Below are positions 34,751 through 47,111 of a stretch of DNA of 64,000 nt, piece after piece. The notes below the pieces were generated by a model, which saw nothing but the letters and a program-made list of their open reading frames with translations, had not been told where the DNA came from and did not search any database. This DNA comes from Lutjanus erythropterus. Taxonomy: Eukaryota > Chordata > Actinopteri > Lutjaniformes > Lutjanidae. The DNA lies in assembly GCA_020091685.1 (NCBI GenBank), contig CM034613.1, positions 14,900,932 through 14,964,931 on the forward strand, read 5' to 3'. Every line of letters begins with the position of its first letter. Position 1 is the stretch's first letter. The translations under genes and the position numbers were made by a program.

Positions 34751-37700
34751 TGGGAACTTTAAGCCTTTTACACCAGTTCTGAATCTCTTATTGTCCCGGT
34801 AAAATGATGTTTGTTACATGTGTTGCTGGATGTAAGCGTCCTTGCTGAGCCGTGTCAATTCAGCATAGATAAACAGCACGCCTTGCCCGGCCAGTCACAC
34901 CATACTCCATTACAAATCATGTGCAATATTTGAAGATCATTCGTCTGGCAGGAAGAAAAGCTATATTTGTATATTTTCTGTTGACAATATTTTCCATTTC
35001 TGTAACCTTGGTTATTTTTACTCCCCTTCAGTCATGCATTTTCACAGGATTGGCAGTGTCATTATCTGCCCAACAGCAAAGTCCCTTGTATTTTTGACTA
35101 AATGTATGTATTTGTGATTGTGGAGCTGCGGGGTGCGGTGATATCTGCCACTCTCAGCAGCGCTTGGGGGCTTTTGTGTGGCGCTTCAGAAAGGTGTTGT
35201 GTCCCGGAGACTCTACACCTTACCAAGCAAGACGGATTCCCAGCCAGCCTGGCTCCTGATAAGCCTCTGTGAAATCCCAGAGAGGGGGGATTCGATTAAA
35301 ATAATCAACAAGCAGGTGAGAATATCTCCATATTTCTGGTGCGGTTCGAGACATTGTGATAGAGGAAGGCCATTCAGTGGCAGAAAAATGGGACACACCT
35401 TATTTTAACATAACAAACCGTGCTTTATATCAAATTAGGAAAAAAAAGAGAAATAATATGTTCTTTACTAGACAAGACAAGCACAAATACATCAAATGAC
35501 ATTTTAATCTAGTAAGTGTTGCCATAATCATTATACCTCAATCTAATATTACAGAAAAGGAAACTGTGCCTAATAAAGATCATCAGCTAACCTATATGAG
35601 AGTCAGTAGTTCCAATAAATACGTAGCCTTTAGCCGACAAAATATGAAAAAGAATATGAATTGGGACATATAAGCTATAGTCTGGAACTTTTTGGTCAGG
35701 AAAAATTACATAGCTAAATGGTTGAATGATTTTATTCTCATGCAAACAAAGGTGTAATGCAAATTTGTTGTTGTCACACAATAGGCTCCTGCAGCAGCGT
35801 ATTTGCGTTTAATTGCTCTCTGTGTGTGTCTCTGTCAGCACTTTGCTCCTCTGATGGCGGCGTTCAGCACTCAGGGTCAGTCTGGGGTGCAGGCTAGTAT
35901 AGTCAAACCAGACAGACAGAAAAGACACATCCTTAGTTAGCTCTATATGTGAAATCACATATCAGCAAATACCCCATTTAAATCTATCAGGTAAAGGTCA
36001 ATATTATAGAGGGAGAGGAAGATTTTGTCTATGGTTGAGCGCACAGACTTACTGCAATACTGTGGCCAGATAATGTGATTTGTGTCACTAATTACCTTTC
36101 TAATAAAGTGTAATACGCATCCAATAAAATGTCTAATACTGTCTGATAAAGAACATAAAAAAAGTTTTTACTGCTACTGTAAAATTAATCGAGGCCAAAA
36201 AAAAAAGTACTTTATTGAGTTAAAGGAGTTTGTGAGGAAAACTGCATTTGCAGCACTGCTGAAACAGTCTTTCAGTTACCTCTTTTGCCCCTTTTTTTAC
36301 CTTTGCAACAGTGTGTTCGTGCTTGTGCATGTGTGTAAGTGTGACACGCAGTCGTTGATCACTTGTTGGAGGAGTCAGGGGAAGCGGTGCACGCCGCCAA
36401 AACGTCTCATTATCACGTTCAGTGTCGACTTTGACAGCTTCCAATCCCCAAGATTTATCCCTCCCGAAACTGCCACTTCAAAGCACGGAGTCATCCGAAT
36501 TTGTCCGGCGGTTTGAGCAGACTTTTAACGCGTTCGGTGTGTAATAAGCCCCTCAGCTGGTATAGGAAACAACAGGCACCACTCCAAGGTAAATATCTCC
36601 TCTTTTACCAGTCTCATTTTAATGCTCTGGTGTGCTTCAAGAGCAGCTGAATCCCGCTGTAAAATTCATGACTTAAAGTGGAAAAACGAGACAAATCAAT
36701 AATATACATTAGCATTTCCCCACAAAGTGCAGCTACCGTAGGCAGCACGAGACGGTCCCTAAAATAAACAACGCCGGCAACATTTAAATTATGGTAGAAA
36801 CTCATCACGCCAGGGAAATGGAAGGCGCACATTAAGACGCTACATAATGGCTGGAGCTGCCATAATTCCCTAAATATATTCTATTCAGGTGTAAATTAGT
36901 GTGAAATATCTCAGTGTTATTACTGTACATGCACTGCTGATTGACACAGTCTAACAATGTAATGTGAAAGACAGAGTTTAGCAGGATGAGGTGCTGCAAC
37001 TGAAGACAAAAGAAAACAGGTGATGGTTTGAGGGTGTGCGTGTACATCTATATATATATATACAGTACGTATGTGTAGTCGTAGAGCTAGATGGTAAAAA
37101 CTTTCCAGTCCCAGCCCATCTTGTTTTTTCATGCACACTATCTCAAACTCAGACTTAAATGTTTAATTATAATATGTGCTATTATTTTACTGTATTTTCT
37201 GAATTACATTCGGAGGACTAAGGCTGAGCAGTTCACTGTTCGGCTAGGTGTTTGTATGTTGAACAAAATATCACAGAAGTGGATGTTTTTTCGGGGGATT
37301 TTTTTAATTTAATGAAATTTGGATGAATTATGCTTGCTTACAGGGTTTTGAAGCATGAGGTCACATTCGCTGCTTGTTGCAAGTACTTTTGCATCATTCA
37401 CAGGGTGGATGTGTTTACTTTATTCAGTTGAATCATGATTATGGTCCCTGACTGACATGATTTGAGTCTGCTGTCAAACATTTGTGCCACAGTAATGATG
37501 TGAGACAAGCATAAAAGAATATGGGAATATATAAGTGAATGTTAATGAAATTACCCAACACTCCTATATTTAAAGTAACTGCTTCCTTACAATAATCAAC
37601 ATTAACTATTGGTCTCACACAGGAACCACAGTCCCTGTCTCCCCGTGTGGAAGTGTTGTGTTTGACCCTCTCATGCACCCCGTCCTCCTCACTGCAGAGT

Positions 37701-40700
37701 TTCTTGCTCTTTGTACCGTGTTTGTCGACAGTCAAGAAAAATATCGACAAGGGTTCAGGTACATGAATTTTGTGCACTATTTCATTGAACTGCTGTGACG
37801 CAGAGGTGCATAATTAAATGAAAACCTGCAAAGTATCATCTTTGGTTTTAATGAGGATGAGCGTTTCTTCTGATTTTGACCGGGTGTGAGCCCAGAGGAG
37901 ATCATGCGATCACTTGTCTGTATTCATGATCGACAGACAAAGAGCTCGTCCGCAGCTTCTGGACCAATCAGCCTGCATGCTAAAGGACCTCTGTGATCCA
38001 CAATTTTTGAAAATACCTTTTTTTTAACACCTCCTCACCAGTTGTGGCCAGAGGCATTATGTTGTGTGAATGTGATATCTCAAGAACACCCTGAGGGCAA
38101 AAAGCATATTAAAAGATTACACACACATTACAGTGTGTATTCTGTTTCACTTTTTCACTGATGTGACCGTAGACACTTCAACACTTAGGTGACACTGAAT
38201 GCCTCAAGAAGAAGTTGGAGTTAAGTGCAAATTAATTAGTGTGAAAAAAAAACTAAAGAAAGATTCAACAATTCACATGTGAAAATAGAACTACAACCTC
38301 TGTAGTTCATTGTTATTTCTCAAGTTTTCTCGCAGGTGGTCGTAAATGGCAGGTGCATGAAAATAACACACCTGTAAGAACATAACAATTCTCTGCTCAG
38401 CTTGACAGACAGATGCATAAGGATGAAAAGCGATGATAAATGTGTTGCTGCTTCACACTCACTCAGACAGACAAAGGTAGAAGTCGAAATAAGTAAACTC
38501 ATAAGAAAGAGATCAACAAAAAAAAAAAAAAGGCAGAAAAAATTTAAGGTTTTTGTTCATTGCGAATGATAAAGGCATGAAACCCCTCACTGTTAGTAAT
38601 TAGAGTATAATAAAATGTCATCAAAAAAAACAAATCATCCAAAATGGATCATGCCACAGGTTTCTGACAATTACACCACTGGTGTTCGTGACATGACATT
38701 AAAATCAAAATGTTGACTTTTATACGCAGTGCCCTCATTAGACCAATCAATGTAATTTGGGATGGTTTGGGATGATTGTAGGAGCAGCAGTAATTGTGGT
38801 GTGGAAGATTGGGCATTCAAAGAAGAGCGTTTTTAGTTACAGAGCCACAATCAGTATCACAATGTTTTAAATCAACACTCGGGTCCAAATGACAGATCAC
38901 TTAAGTCTTTTCAGAAACAGATCAGACATCATTTTTGAGTCTCATTTTTAACAAAAAATTGTTTTGCGTTAATGTTGTTTTTTCCTTTTTTGATTAACTG
39001 TATATCACACAACACAGATTTTTTAATTTTATGTTGTAAAAAACTTTTGCAATATGGAAATATTATTATTATGGTACAGAAATGTATCATAAATTAATGC
39101 TTTATCTCCATCTGTGATTTATCATTATTTTTCAGACCATTTGACTGAACTGCATTAACAAACGTTAATTTAATCTAAGATCAGTTCTGATCAGAGTTTA
39201 GCAAAACTAGGTTTAAAATGCATCAATCCCGATTTAAAAACAAGCAGAGCTCTGTTACAAAATTATAAACTCATCTGCTTTAGTAAATTCAGGTTTATTG
39301 ATGTGAACAGAAATTAAATAGAGTTTAATCAGCATGGATGCTTGCTTACCCAACTTGAAATAAATGAATGAAAAAAAAATTTGAAGAGAGACATTAGCGT
39401 TAACTTTTGGATCCTCTGTGTTCCATAACAAAACATTACAGTGTTTGTTAGCTAACTTGAAAACTAACAAAATGTTAAATTTTGCTGCAAAAATGGACGA
39501 CAGCACAGTAAGAAAAAATAAACTGTCTGTTTTAAAGGATCATCTAAAGAAAGAATTGGCATTTAAAGGTTTGAGAAAAAAAAAAAAAAGAGTTTAAAGA
39601 GAGATTTAAATTTTATCAGAATATTAATCCTCCTTCTTGCCACCCAGCCCAGTGTGGGGTGGGAGAAACACTTTAAAATCTAGCCTGATGTTTTTGGCTC
39701 AGTGTCTGTGTGTGGTCACTGTATGTCTTTTGGATTTTATTTTTTTCAGATCTCAAGCTGCAGTCTTTACAGTCACAGCTTCCCACCAGCACACAACTTA
39801 GTCCACATGCGTTTCTCAGGTCGTAATGCAGCTAAAGTTGAACAGAGATTGAACGTTTTTTGAAAACTTAAAGTTTCTTTGGTGACTTAATAGTGCAGAC
39901 GTGGCCTCAGACTCCAACCGGTGATCATGACTTGGCCTAATGAGCCACCACAGTGAGGCAGAATCAGATGACGGAGGCTGCAGGAGAAGCTGAAGGAAAG
40001 ATGGAAAGAGACAAGGAAGCAGAAGGAAGAAAGATGGATGACAACAACTTCGCTTGCACAGATGTTTTCACAGAAGTGGTGTGCAGATGATGAGACTTTG
40101 GCACGGCTCCCTTGGTAAGTTCCAGTGATCGCCCCAGACACAAAGAGGTCAACTCCAGCCTGAAGCGTTGCACGTTTGTTTGCCGCAATGTGCACAAAAG
40201 TTGTTGATAGCCTCTATTCTCTGGCTGAAGTGGTTCACGTTAAAAAAAAAAGAGGATAAATACACATAGGAAACTGGAAAAACACAAATACAAACACACA
40301 CCTACTGAAGTTAGTGCCCTGCTTTTCTTCTCTAGCCGCTGTAATCTATGCGGGACAATATTTCAGACGCCACAGAATATGACTGCCATAAATAAAACAG
40401 TATTAATCATCCCAACTCCCATTTGAGGCCCTTCTCACATTTATCAGGCTTTTAATATTAACATAGATTAAGGGCATGTCTCACACCTTCAGTCACTGTA
40501 TGTAATCATGCTCCAGATAAGAGCTGTGGAACAGGCTGCTGTTGCACCTGCGATGTGCAACATAACATCCCAGACTGAATCAATGCAAATACAATCCTAC
40601 GAGAGAGAAATATCTATATAGGTATAGAAAATAAGTCAAAACAAAAAATAAATTCATCTGTAGAGAATGTAGTTTGAATACCACAAGTGTTTACAGCCTC

Positions 40701-41029
40701 AGTTTGGGATATTTTATATGTACTCACTAGTAAACTTTATATAGGCTTAATAATAAAATAGGATTTTATAAATTCTTTAATACTGTATTTTTGATATGAA
40801 GGTTGTGTATTTCTCTACAGCAGCTATGACTACAGAAATATATTTTTTTGAAATACTGACCTCATGACAGAGGTCAAGAATATTTTGATCAGACATCAGA
40901 AGTAAGTCCCAAACATGATTGAAGTAACTATCCAGTTATATTGTCTATAAATTTTATTTTCCAACTTGAAGGTGTTTGTAAGAAGAAAAAAACAGTGTGC
41001 CTCACAGGTTTTCCAAAAAAAGATGTACT
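34751..41029. other. Long, mostly unique block
   Basis: About 6.3 kb without a supported gene. Contents seen: a 60-codon-scale open segment ending in CAG/GTGAGA at 35313-35321; a 144-codon chance frame at 36082-36516; a TA run near 37048-37062; poly-A runs near 38517-38533, 39370 and 39579; and short frames on opposite strands throughout. The stretch at about 36825-36915 (TTAAGACGCTACATAATGGC, GCTGCCATAATTCCC) is non-repetitive and could be a conserved non-coding element, untested. Confidence 0.4.
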
Positions 41030-41295
41030 GAATTAAAGGTATAATGAGCTGGAATTTCTAAGTGCACCAGAAAGATGGTTAATTGTTGATCATTTGCCAA
41101 ATACCAACATTTTAGGTTGGTAAATCGTCCTGAGCACAGAAAAATAATGAGAAAATAAAAAATAAACAGGTGGATGTAGGATGCAGGCTCAGCCACACAC
41201 TTCTGGTGGGTTTAGGGTGATGATTAAGAGGGATTAATTTTCTATGAATCCATGCATTGTTTTTTGGAGGAAAATCATTCATAGTTTGTCATTAA
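41030..41295 (+). repeat. Dispersed repeat, copy A of a pair
   Basis: It aligns with 42520-42782 in the same orientation. Shared phrases are GCACCAGAAAGAT, AAATACC, TTGGTAAA-C-TCC-GAGC (GCGC in copy B), AAAATAATGAGAAA, TACAG/TGTAGG...AGCCAC, ACACACTT, TGATGATT and GGGATTA. It also has a similar run-out (GGAAAATCATTCATAGTTTG). The copies are well diverged. The 64-codon minus-strand frame across it is repeat-derived. Confidence 0.65.
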
Positions 41296-42519
41296 GTATT
41301 ACATGAATTTAACATTGGTCTATGCTTGAAATCAAGCCCCGTCTCCTACATTGTGCATCATGTGTCATCATGATGTCAACTCTGCCATGAGCTATTAAAA
41401 AAACCAAAACTCTGTGTTTTCAAAGTTTGTGACATTAAAATTTAGATAATTAAATTGTTTTTTATTTATTTTTTTTTTTAGCCTAAGAAATAGGATAATT
41501 TTCTCGACCCATAAACTTAATCCATAAAGCAGCTACGACTGAGCTATCTCAATTTTTTTTAGCCCCGAGTATGAGTCGTGCTCCAAAATGATTGGATGCT
41601 ACATTCCCATTATGCCAAGTCTATATTTATCCTGATAGCATCTTTCAGCCAATCATCTCATCACTGGGGTTATTTTTTCAATCTTTCACAGACATCAAAC
41701 AACTGTTTTCATAAGCCGGGTAGGAAAGATGCACCCGAATCTGAATTCAGGAAAGCACAAATGCACTGGAAACAGATAGTTCCTCTATCTGAAGCTGCTC
41801 ATTATTATTCAGAAAGTCAGCTCCATGATTACCTCGGCATAGTTATAAGAAGGTTTCATCTACTGTAATCAATCACAGATTGAATGCACCGAGATTATTC
41901 TCTTCAGCTGAAGAATATTTTTATATATTCGTATGTCTTTACTGTTGTGTTTCTGTTTCCAATACATAACATAATCTTTTAATTTATAAAGCTTATTTTT
42001 CCAGTTTTTAATATCCCTCAGTTAAAGGGGAGGTGGTGGTGAACTTCAGACAGTTCATAAAACTTAGTTTAGCTAAAAATAAATAGAGAGAGAGATATGA
42101 AAAGTACAATATAAGAATGTGGAAATATACCTCTTCATTAATTATATGTCAATATTAATATGTAGGTGAGGAAATCAAACATATGCCCATTTTAATGTGA
42201 CTTTAGGAATAAATCATGCACACTTCTGTTCTTCTATCCAAATACAAATACAGAGACAGATAATTTTGTGTGTTGTGCAGATACAGATAATGACGTCTCT
42301 ATGGACCTCTACTGAGAAATACTGCAGGTGATAAATTTGCTGAATTTGATGTGAAAAACAGGTGGAGTGTTTAAACTGGACCAAACAAAAAATCTGATTG
42401 AATTCATTCATTTGTTCACCTAAAAAGAGTGAAAAATCTGCATACTGAGGCTGAAAAATATGCTGCAAACAGCCAATAAAACTCCCCACAGGTCTTTAAA
42501 AGTAGAATCAGAAGGATTT
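41296..42519. other. Unique stretch between two repeat copies
   Basis: No gene is supported. The 96-codon plus-strand frame at 41578-41868 has no recognised domain. T runs lie at about 41457-41480 and 41552-41559, and a short GA run near 42084-42096. Confidence 0.4.
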
Positions 42520-42782
42520 GTCTGGGCTGTTCATAAAGGCACCAGAAAGATACGTGGTTTATTGCTGTGTCTCATTCACAGGACGTCAAATACCGATGCT
42601 CTGGGTTGGTAAAGCATCCCAAGCGCAGTAAAATAATGAGAAATGCAGGCAGAGAGCGGGGACTCTGCAGATACAGCCACCACCACACACTTGGTGGATC
42701 ATGAGCGATGATTGGAAGGGATTATGTTTGATATGAGTCTATTCATGTTCTCTTCAAAAAATGTTGCATATTGTGCCTTTAA
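42520..42782 (+). repeat. Dispersed repeat, copy B of a pair
   Basis: Partner of 41030-41295. It ends in GCATATTGTGCCTTTAA at 42782, the CCTTTAA run-out common to several percomorph repeats. It preserves the ATGCTCTGGGTTGGTAAAGC and CACACACTTGGTGGATCAT phrases. Confidence 0.65.
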
Positions 42783-43047
42783 CCAGTGATACAGTGGATA
42801 TGGCCGCAGCGTCCTCAGTGGTAGCTACAGCCCTGTTTATTATTAAAGTGTTTGTTTTTAGCATGATTGGGCAAAAGTTCCATAATAAACACTGATTCTT
42901 GTTTTCAGGTTTTAGAAAATCTAGCCTGTGACAGGAGACTTTGGCTAATTGCAGGTCGGTAACGTCTGTCAAAACATCTGTCATGACCGGGGAATGAGAC
43001 TCAACAATCAGTTATCTTTCTCCATATTTGCTGACTGCACCTTTAAC
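42783..43047 (+). repeat. Second repeat directly abutting copy B
   Basis: This segment also ends in a CACCTTTAA phrase (43047). Its last 67 bases align with 32071-32135. It begins right after the end of copy B, so either two elements lie end to end or both are parts of one longer element. I cannot decide from one locus. Confidence 0.5.
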
Positions 43048-43724
43048 CACTAATTCTAATCATGCTTCACCTAAAACATTTGTTAAACGATCATTTATAC
43101 GCGCCTTGCGAGTATCAAATCAAGTTTGCAGTCCTTCACTGTTCAGTCTTTACAATTTTATCTTATCATGGATCTCACGTTTTCTGATTAAAAGTATCAC
43201 TTTTTCTTTTCCGATGCCGTGTCTCCATCCAATACAACTTTTCTTGTTTTTCGCCTTCTTCTCCTGACTGGAACAAGTTGTCCAATCACACACCTATTCC
43301 AGTCACTGCTCGAGGCGGGTACCTCTTAAAAGCGAGGGAGGCTGCACGTTCGCACCAGCCCTTAACACTGTGTTCTGATATAGCTAAAGTGGCTCCATTT
43401 TAGATGAAGTCTACATGATAATGAGCAGGTGTGAGGATGTGTTTATGTGTGAATGCCTGTGACTGCCATTGTGCATCTGACAATAGTGCTTGATTAAGGT
43501 GATTCAGCCACAATGGAAGACTCAAGTTTAAGCTGGAAAAAAAAAAGATGAAAATGTGGCACATACAGTACAGTACATGCAGGCACACGTGTGCACTCAC
43601 ATAATGTGCTGCTGCTCACTAAAACACAGAACATACTATATTTTGTGCTTGTCTTTGTAATATATGTTACTGTATATTAAAATGCAATAATTATCCTACC
43701 AGTAAAAATAAAGTGTTAATACTG
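43048..43724. other. Unique non-coding stretch
   Basis: No gene is supported. The plus-strand frame at 43028-43267 starts inside a repeat end. Around 43290-43375 the sequence is GC-richer (CTCGAGGCGGGTACC) but has no promoter layout I can defend. Confidence 0.4.
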
Positions 43725-44010
43725 GACCTTTGTTTTACTGGACCTTCGTCATCAGTGAAGTGATTAACATTGCAAAATGAGTTTGGTTAGGTTTAGGCAT
43801 CAAAACTAATTGGTCAGATTTAGGATTGGATTGGCTTGGGTTAAAATAAGGGTGTTAATTACATAAATTAAGTTGCCTGTGTAAGCTGTGTTATGCATGT
43901 GACATAAGTTCAGTATGTTGCAGAAGTTGAAATAAGTCAATGTTGACTTGGTTTCTCACAGGACACTACCAACGATCTTTCGGGTGAAAGTCTGATACCC
44001 TTTTTCTATT
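43725..44010 (+). repeat. GGTTAGGTTTAGG-type dispersed repeat
   Basis: It contains TTTGGTTAGGTTTAGGCATC, AACTAATTGGTCAGATTTAG, TTGGGTTAAAATAAGG, and at its right end TTTCTCACAGGACACTACC and ATCTTTCGGGTGAAAGTC. I know this order from percomorph genomes. A short related piece is at 57237-57290. Confidence 0.6.
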
Positions 44011-44782
44011 CAAATGTGCTGAGTGGCTTGACTCAGTTTGCCCAGCACGGCAGGGATTTGCATCTTCATTACAACAGTCATACCCGCTTGAAGGTGCGTC
44101 TTTCAACTGAGGATGAGCGTAGCTCAGGTCCAGTGGCTTTCAAATGACAAATAAACACCTGTCCTGCCCTTGTCCTGTATTATTTTGCTATTTAAATGGT
44201 TGTGGGGAAATCAGAAAATGTTGGGTTTTCATCAGCAGTAACTTAACTCAACTGTGATCCAGCTGAGAGAGAACATGGAACAATAAAATAAAGCAGATAC
44301 CTGAAAGTACAAACAACGACGTAGCAGAGAGACTAAACTTTGAAGCACCGAGATTCAGTTAGAAGCTACAAAAGTACACACAGACTTTTAAAAATGTCTT
44401 TCTTTTTGGTCTCCTGCACAGACATGATTTCAGTCTTGCAACTCACTCTTGTTTGAGAGGGAGAAAAGTGGGGGTTGTGTGCACTTTGTCCCGGCTCGAG
44501 AGATGGTCCGTTTCGGGTGTGACTTGGCACGTTAAAAGGTGTAATGGAAATGCAAATCAGCGTGGCATGGTTTGAGTGGCCTTAAGTGCCAATGGAAAAG
44601 TCATTAGATGCTCATGCTCACATTGACAATGCTGAACCCAGAAATGAGTTGGCATTTCAACGGATTTTTGGTTAAATGCCTGAAATAAGGTCTGTGGTTC
44701 ACACAAGACATCATAACATCATAAATTAGGTCAGTAAATACTTAACTTGTGAATTCTGAAGCTTTTACATGTCTTAAAAACG
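44011..44782. other. Unique non-coding stretch
   Basis: No gene or recognised repeat is seen. Ordinary AT-rich sequence. Confidence 0.45.
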
Positions 44783-45025
44783 TTAGCTATTTACCTCTGG
44801 TGATTGCATTGATGCTTTGAGAATCATAAAAGTGATGTTCATTTGTAAAGATTATCTTGGCCAAACAAAACATGTATCATAAACTTTTAATTTGCCAAAG
44901 AGCTAAATTTCTGCACTAATCCAAAATCCAATCCAATGGGAGGATCCCATTGGCTTTTTGGAGAGGGAACAAAGCCAATTTCCTGATTGGCCTACAAAAA
45001 TACACCATCCCTGCAGCACTCTATT
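44783..45025 (+). repeat. Dispersed teleost repeat, copy 2
   Basis: This is the partner of 462-696. It is the better-preserved copy, with GATGTTCATTTGTAAAGATT, AATTTGCCAAAGAGC, AATGGGAGGATCCCATTGGC (a palindromic core) and TTTTTGGAGAGGGAAC. It is followed after about 150 bases by a fragment of a different repeat family. Confidence 0.75.
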
Positions 45026-45164
45026 TCGTTATCCACTGTTTTGATCTCACAGCGTACACGGAAAACTTTGCCATAATAATTACAAGTCACCCTGAGAGGA
45101 ATATGAAATAGGCCACAACTTATCCAATGTTTTTCAAGACATTAAAGACATTCAAAACTAAATG

Positions 45165-45497
45165 TGAACATCATGAAGGCACCGGAAGAAAACTCAGGGG
45201 ATCACCAAAGTCAGTCATCTGGGAATCATGAATGGTACCACACCATCTATCAGATTTGATTATTTATGAACATATTTCACAAGACGCTGGTGGCACTTAG
45301 TAAAGTCAGGGATCACCAGAATTTCTAGGATTCATCCTCTGGGGAGAATAAATAAATCTGCACCAAACTTCATGGCTGACTGTCCCATCAGTGTGGATGT
45401 GAACTCCTTGGTCATTTGGATTCATCCACTCTGATAATCCAGTTGTTGAGATATTTCAGCCTTGATCAACGTGGTGGCTGCTATCTAAAGAGCCATG
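45165..45497 (+). repeat. 3' part of the GCTAACATG-family repeat
   Basis: Two tandem sub-units each carry a GGATCACCA(A/G)A-ATT/GTCAGT phrase (45200 and 45310). Then come GATTCATCCTCTGGGGAG, CACCAAACTTCATGG, GTTGTTGAGATATTTCAG, AACGTGGTGGC and AGAGCCATG, the usual 3' end. The 5' half (GCTAACATGCT) is missing, so this is a truncated copy. Confidence 0.7.
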
Positions 45498-46827
45498 TGA
45501 CTTAAAATGAACATTCTTCATCAGTGGTTATTCATGGTATGTAAAGCAACTTAAGAATTTGATACTCACACTAAGTTGCGTGCATTTCATTCCTTTCATC
45601 ATAACAAAGCTGACATGAATAATTGAATTTATTGCTGCTCAGGTGGATCAAACAGAATTTGCACTGTTTACAAAAAGTAGATGATTCATCAGCTAATAAT
45701 TATTATGACAAGAAAAGGCTATTCATTTTCCCAAACCACCAATGCACTCTCCCTCCTCTATCTCTTGCTGTTAACACCTGCTTTATTTGTGGAAAAACAT
45801 CAAAAAAAGAAAAAAAAAACCAAATCACACTCACTCAACACGCATTCATTTCTGTTTTCAGCTCGACAAGGCGGCTTTTAACCGCCAAACAACATCAACC
45901 GAAAAGGGAAGAAAGGGAAAAAAACACAGATAAAAGCAAAATTTCCCTCAAGTTTTAATTATTTCCCCCTCCTCTCTCTGTTTACTGTGTAGCCGCTCCT
46001 CTCAGACATACACACATGCTTCATCCACCTACAAATGCGTGCACACACACACGCACGCTGCAAAAACTTATTGTCTTCTGATGTAAATGAGCAGAAAAAG
46101 CTATTACCTTGAATTATAAGAATGGGCTTGTTTTGCTTATCTCTACTTCTGCTGAGGACTTTTGACTGAGGTGGCGACGTGTCAAAGCAAAATGACCTTC
46201 CACTCTATTGCCTCTACAAGATTATGAATAAAAATATATAAATAAGGAGAAAATAATAAGAAAACATCTTTTCGGCAGGCACAATAGGACATTTCTTGTA
46301 ACATGCAGTTCAAAATGTTTAAAAAGCTGAAATCAATGTGAAATGCGTAACATTTCCTGCTTGTAACCCCGTGCATTCGATCCAAAAAAAAGGTGAAAAA
46401 GCTCTGAACGTACTCCACATCAATCAATAGCGGCAGTCCAATTGTTTAAGGCATCTGTAGTGAGGTTTTTGTCACACCTCCGCTCCCTTCAGGCTCTACA
46501 CTTCCCTCACAGTGGCCTTTGCACAACATGCGCTCTGTGCCTCCCTCTGGCTAATGGGGAATTCTCCTAAAGGTCACATTAGGATGGCAAGCCAAACAGA
46601 AAGGAAGAGGATAATCCCTCCCCAGCAGTTCAAACTTCCTCTCTTGACACATAAATCCACGTCAAAGCCTTGTAATCACATGACGCACACATACGCAACG
46701 TCTCACCTACGCATTTATGGAGCCCTGAAATGGAACAAAATGTGGTGAAAGGTTATCAGACATACTACAATGTAACAGAAATACAAATGAATACAGCAAC
46801 GAAAAATTGTTACAGAGCAACGTACAA
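45498..46827. other. Unique non-coding stretch
   Basis: About 1.3 kb with no supported gene. The overlapping plus-strand frames at 45623-45958 and 45681-45881 run through A-rich sequence (lysine runs) and look accidental. A CA-rich patch lies at about 46000-46060. Confidence 0.45.
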
Positions 46828-46885
46828 AGAATTATCACCTAAACCTGCAGCTCCCCTCAGATTTAGTGGGAGTTATACAGAGTTT
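46828..46885 (-). repeat. Small fragment of the GGTCTCCACCA-core repeat
   Basis: GAATTATCACCTAAACCTGC, AGCTCCCCTCAG and TTATACAGAGTTT match 56588-56652 (GAATTATCACAGGACTCTG, AGCTCTCCTCAG, ACAGAGATTTATAGG). It is the same arm and orientation as the 56.6 kb copy and opposite to the 12.1 kb copy. Confidence 0.5.
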
Positions 46886-47111
46886 AAACTAATCTAATAA
46901 AACAATCCATTATTACAAGGTTCAAAATATATTAATTAAATACTGATTTAACTTGATTTAGTTTACTCTTTTATTCTCTTCACTAGCTTTTTTCCCAACT
47001 TATTATTACAGTGGCCAAAGACAACAGGGAAAACAGCAGACAGTGGTTAGCCTACTTTAGCAACAAGTAAACTAGCTAGCTGCTATCTGTACATCAGCTA
47101 ACCCACCCCCC
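46886..47111. other. Short unique spacer
   Basis: AT-rich sequence with GCTAGCTAGCTGCTATC near 47073. No supported feature. Confidence 0.4.

Noticed and set aside
36082-36516. 144-codon plus-strand frame
   Set aside because: No recognised domain, lysine-rich from A runs, overlapped by an open minus-strand frame.
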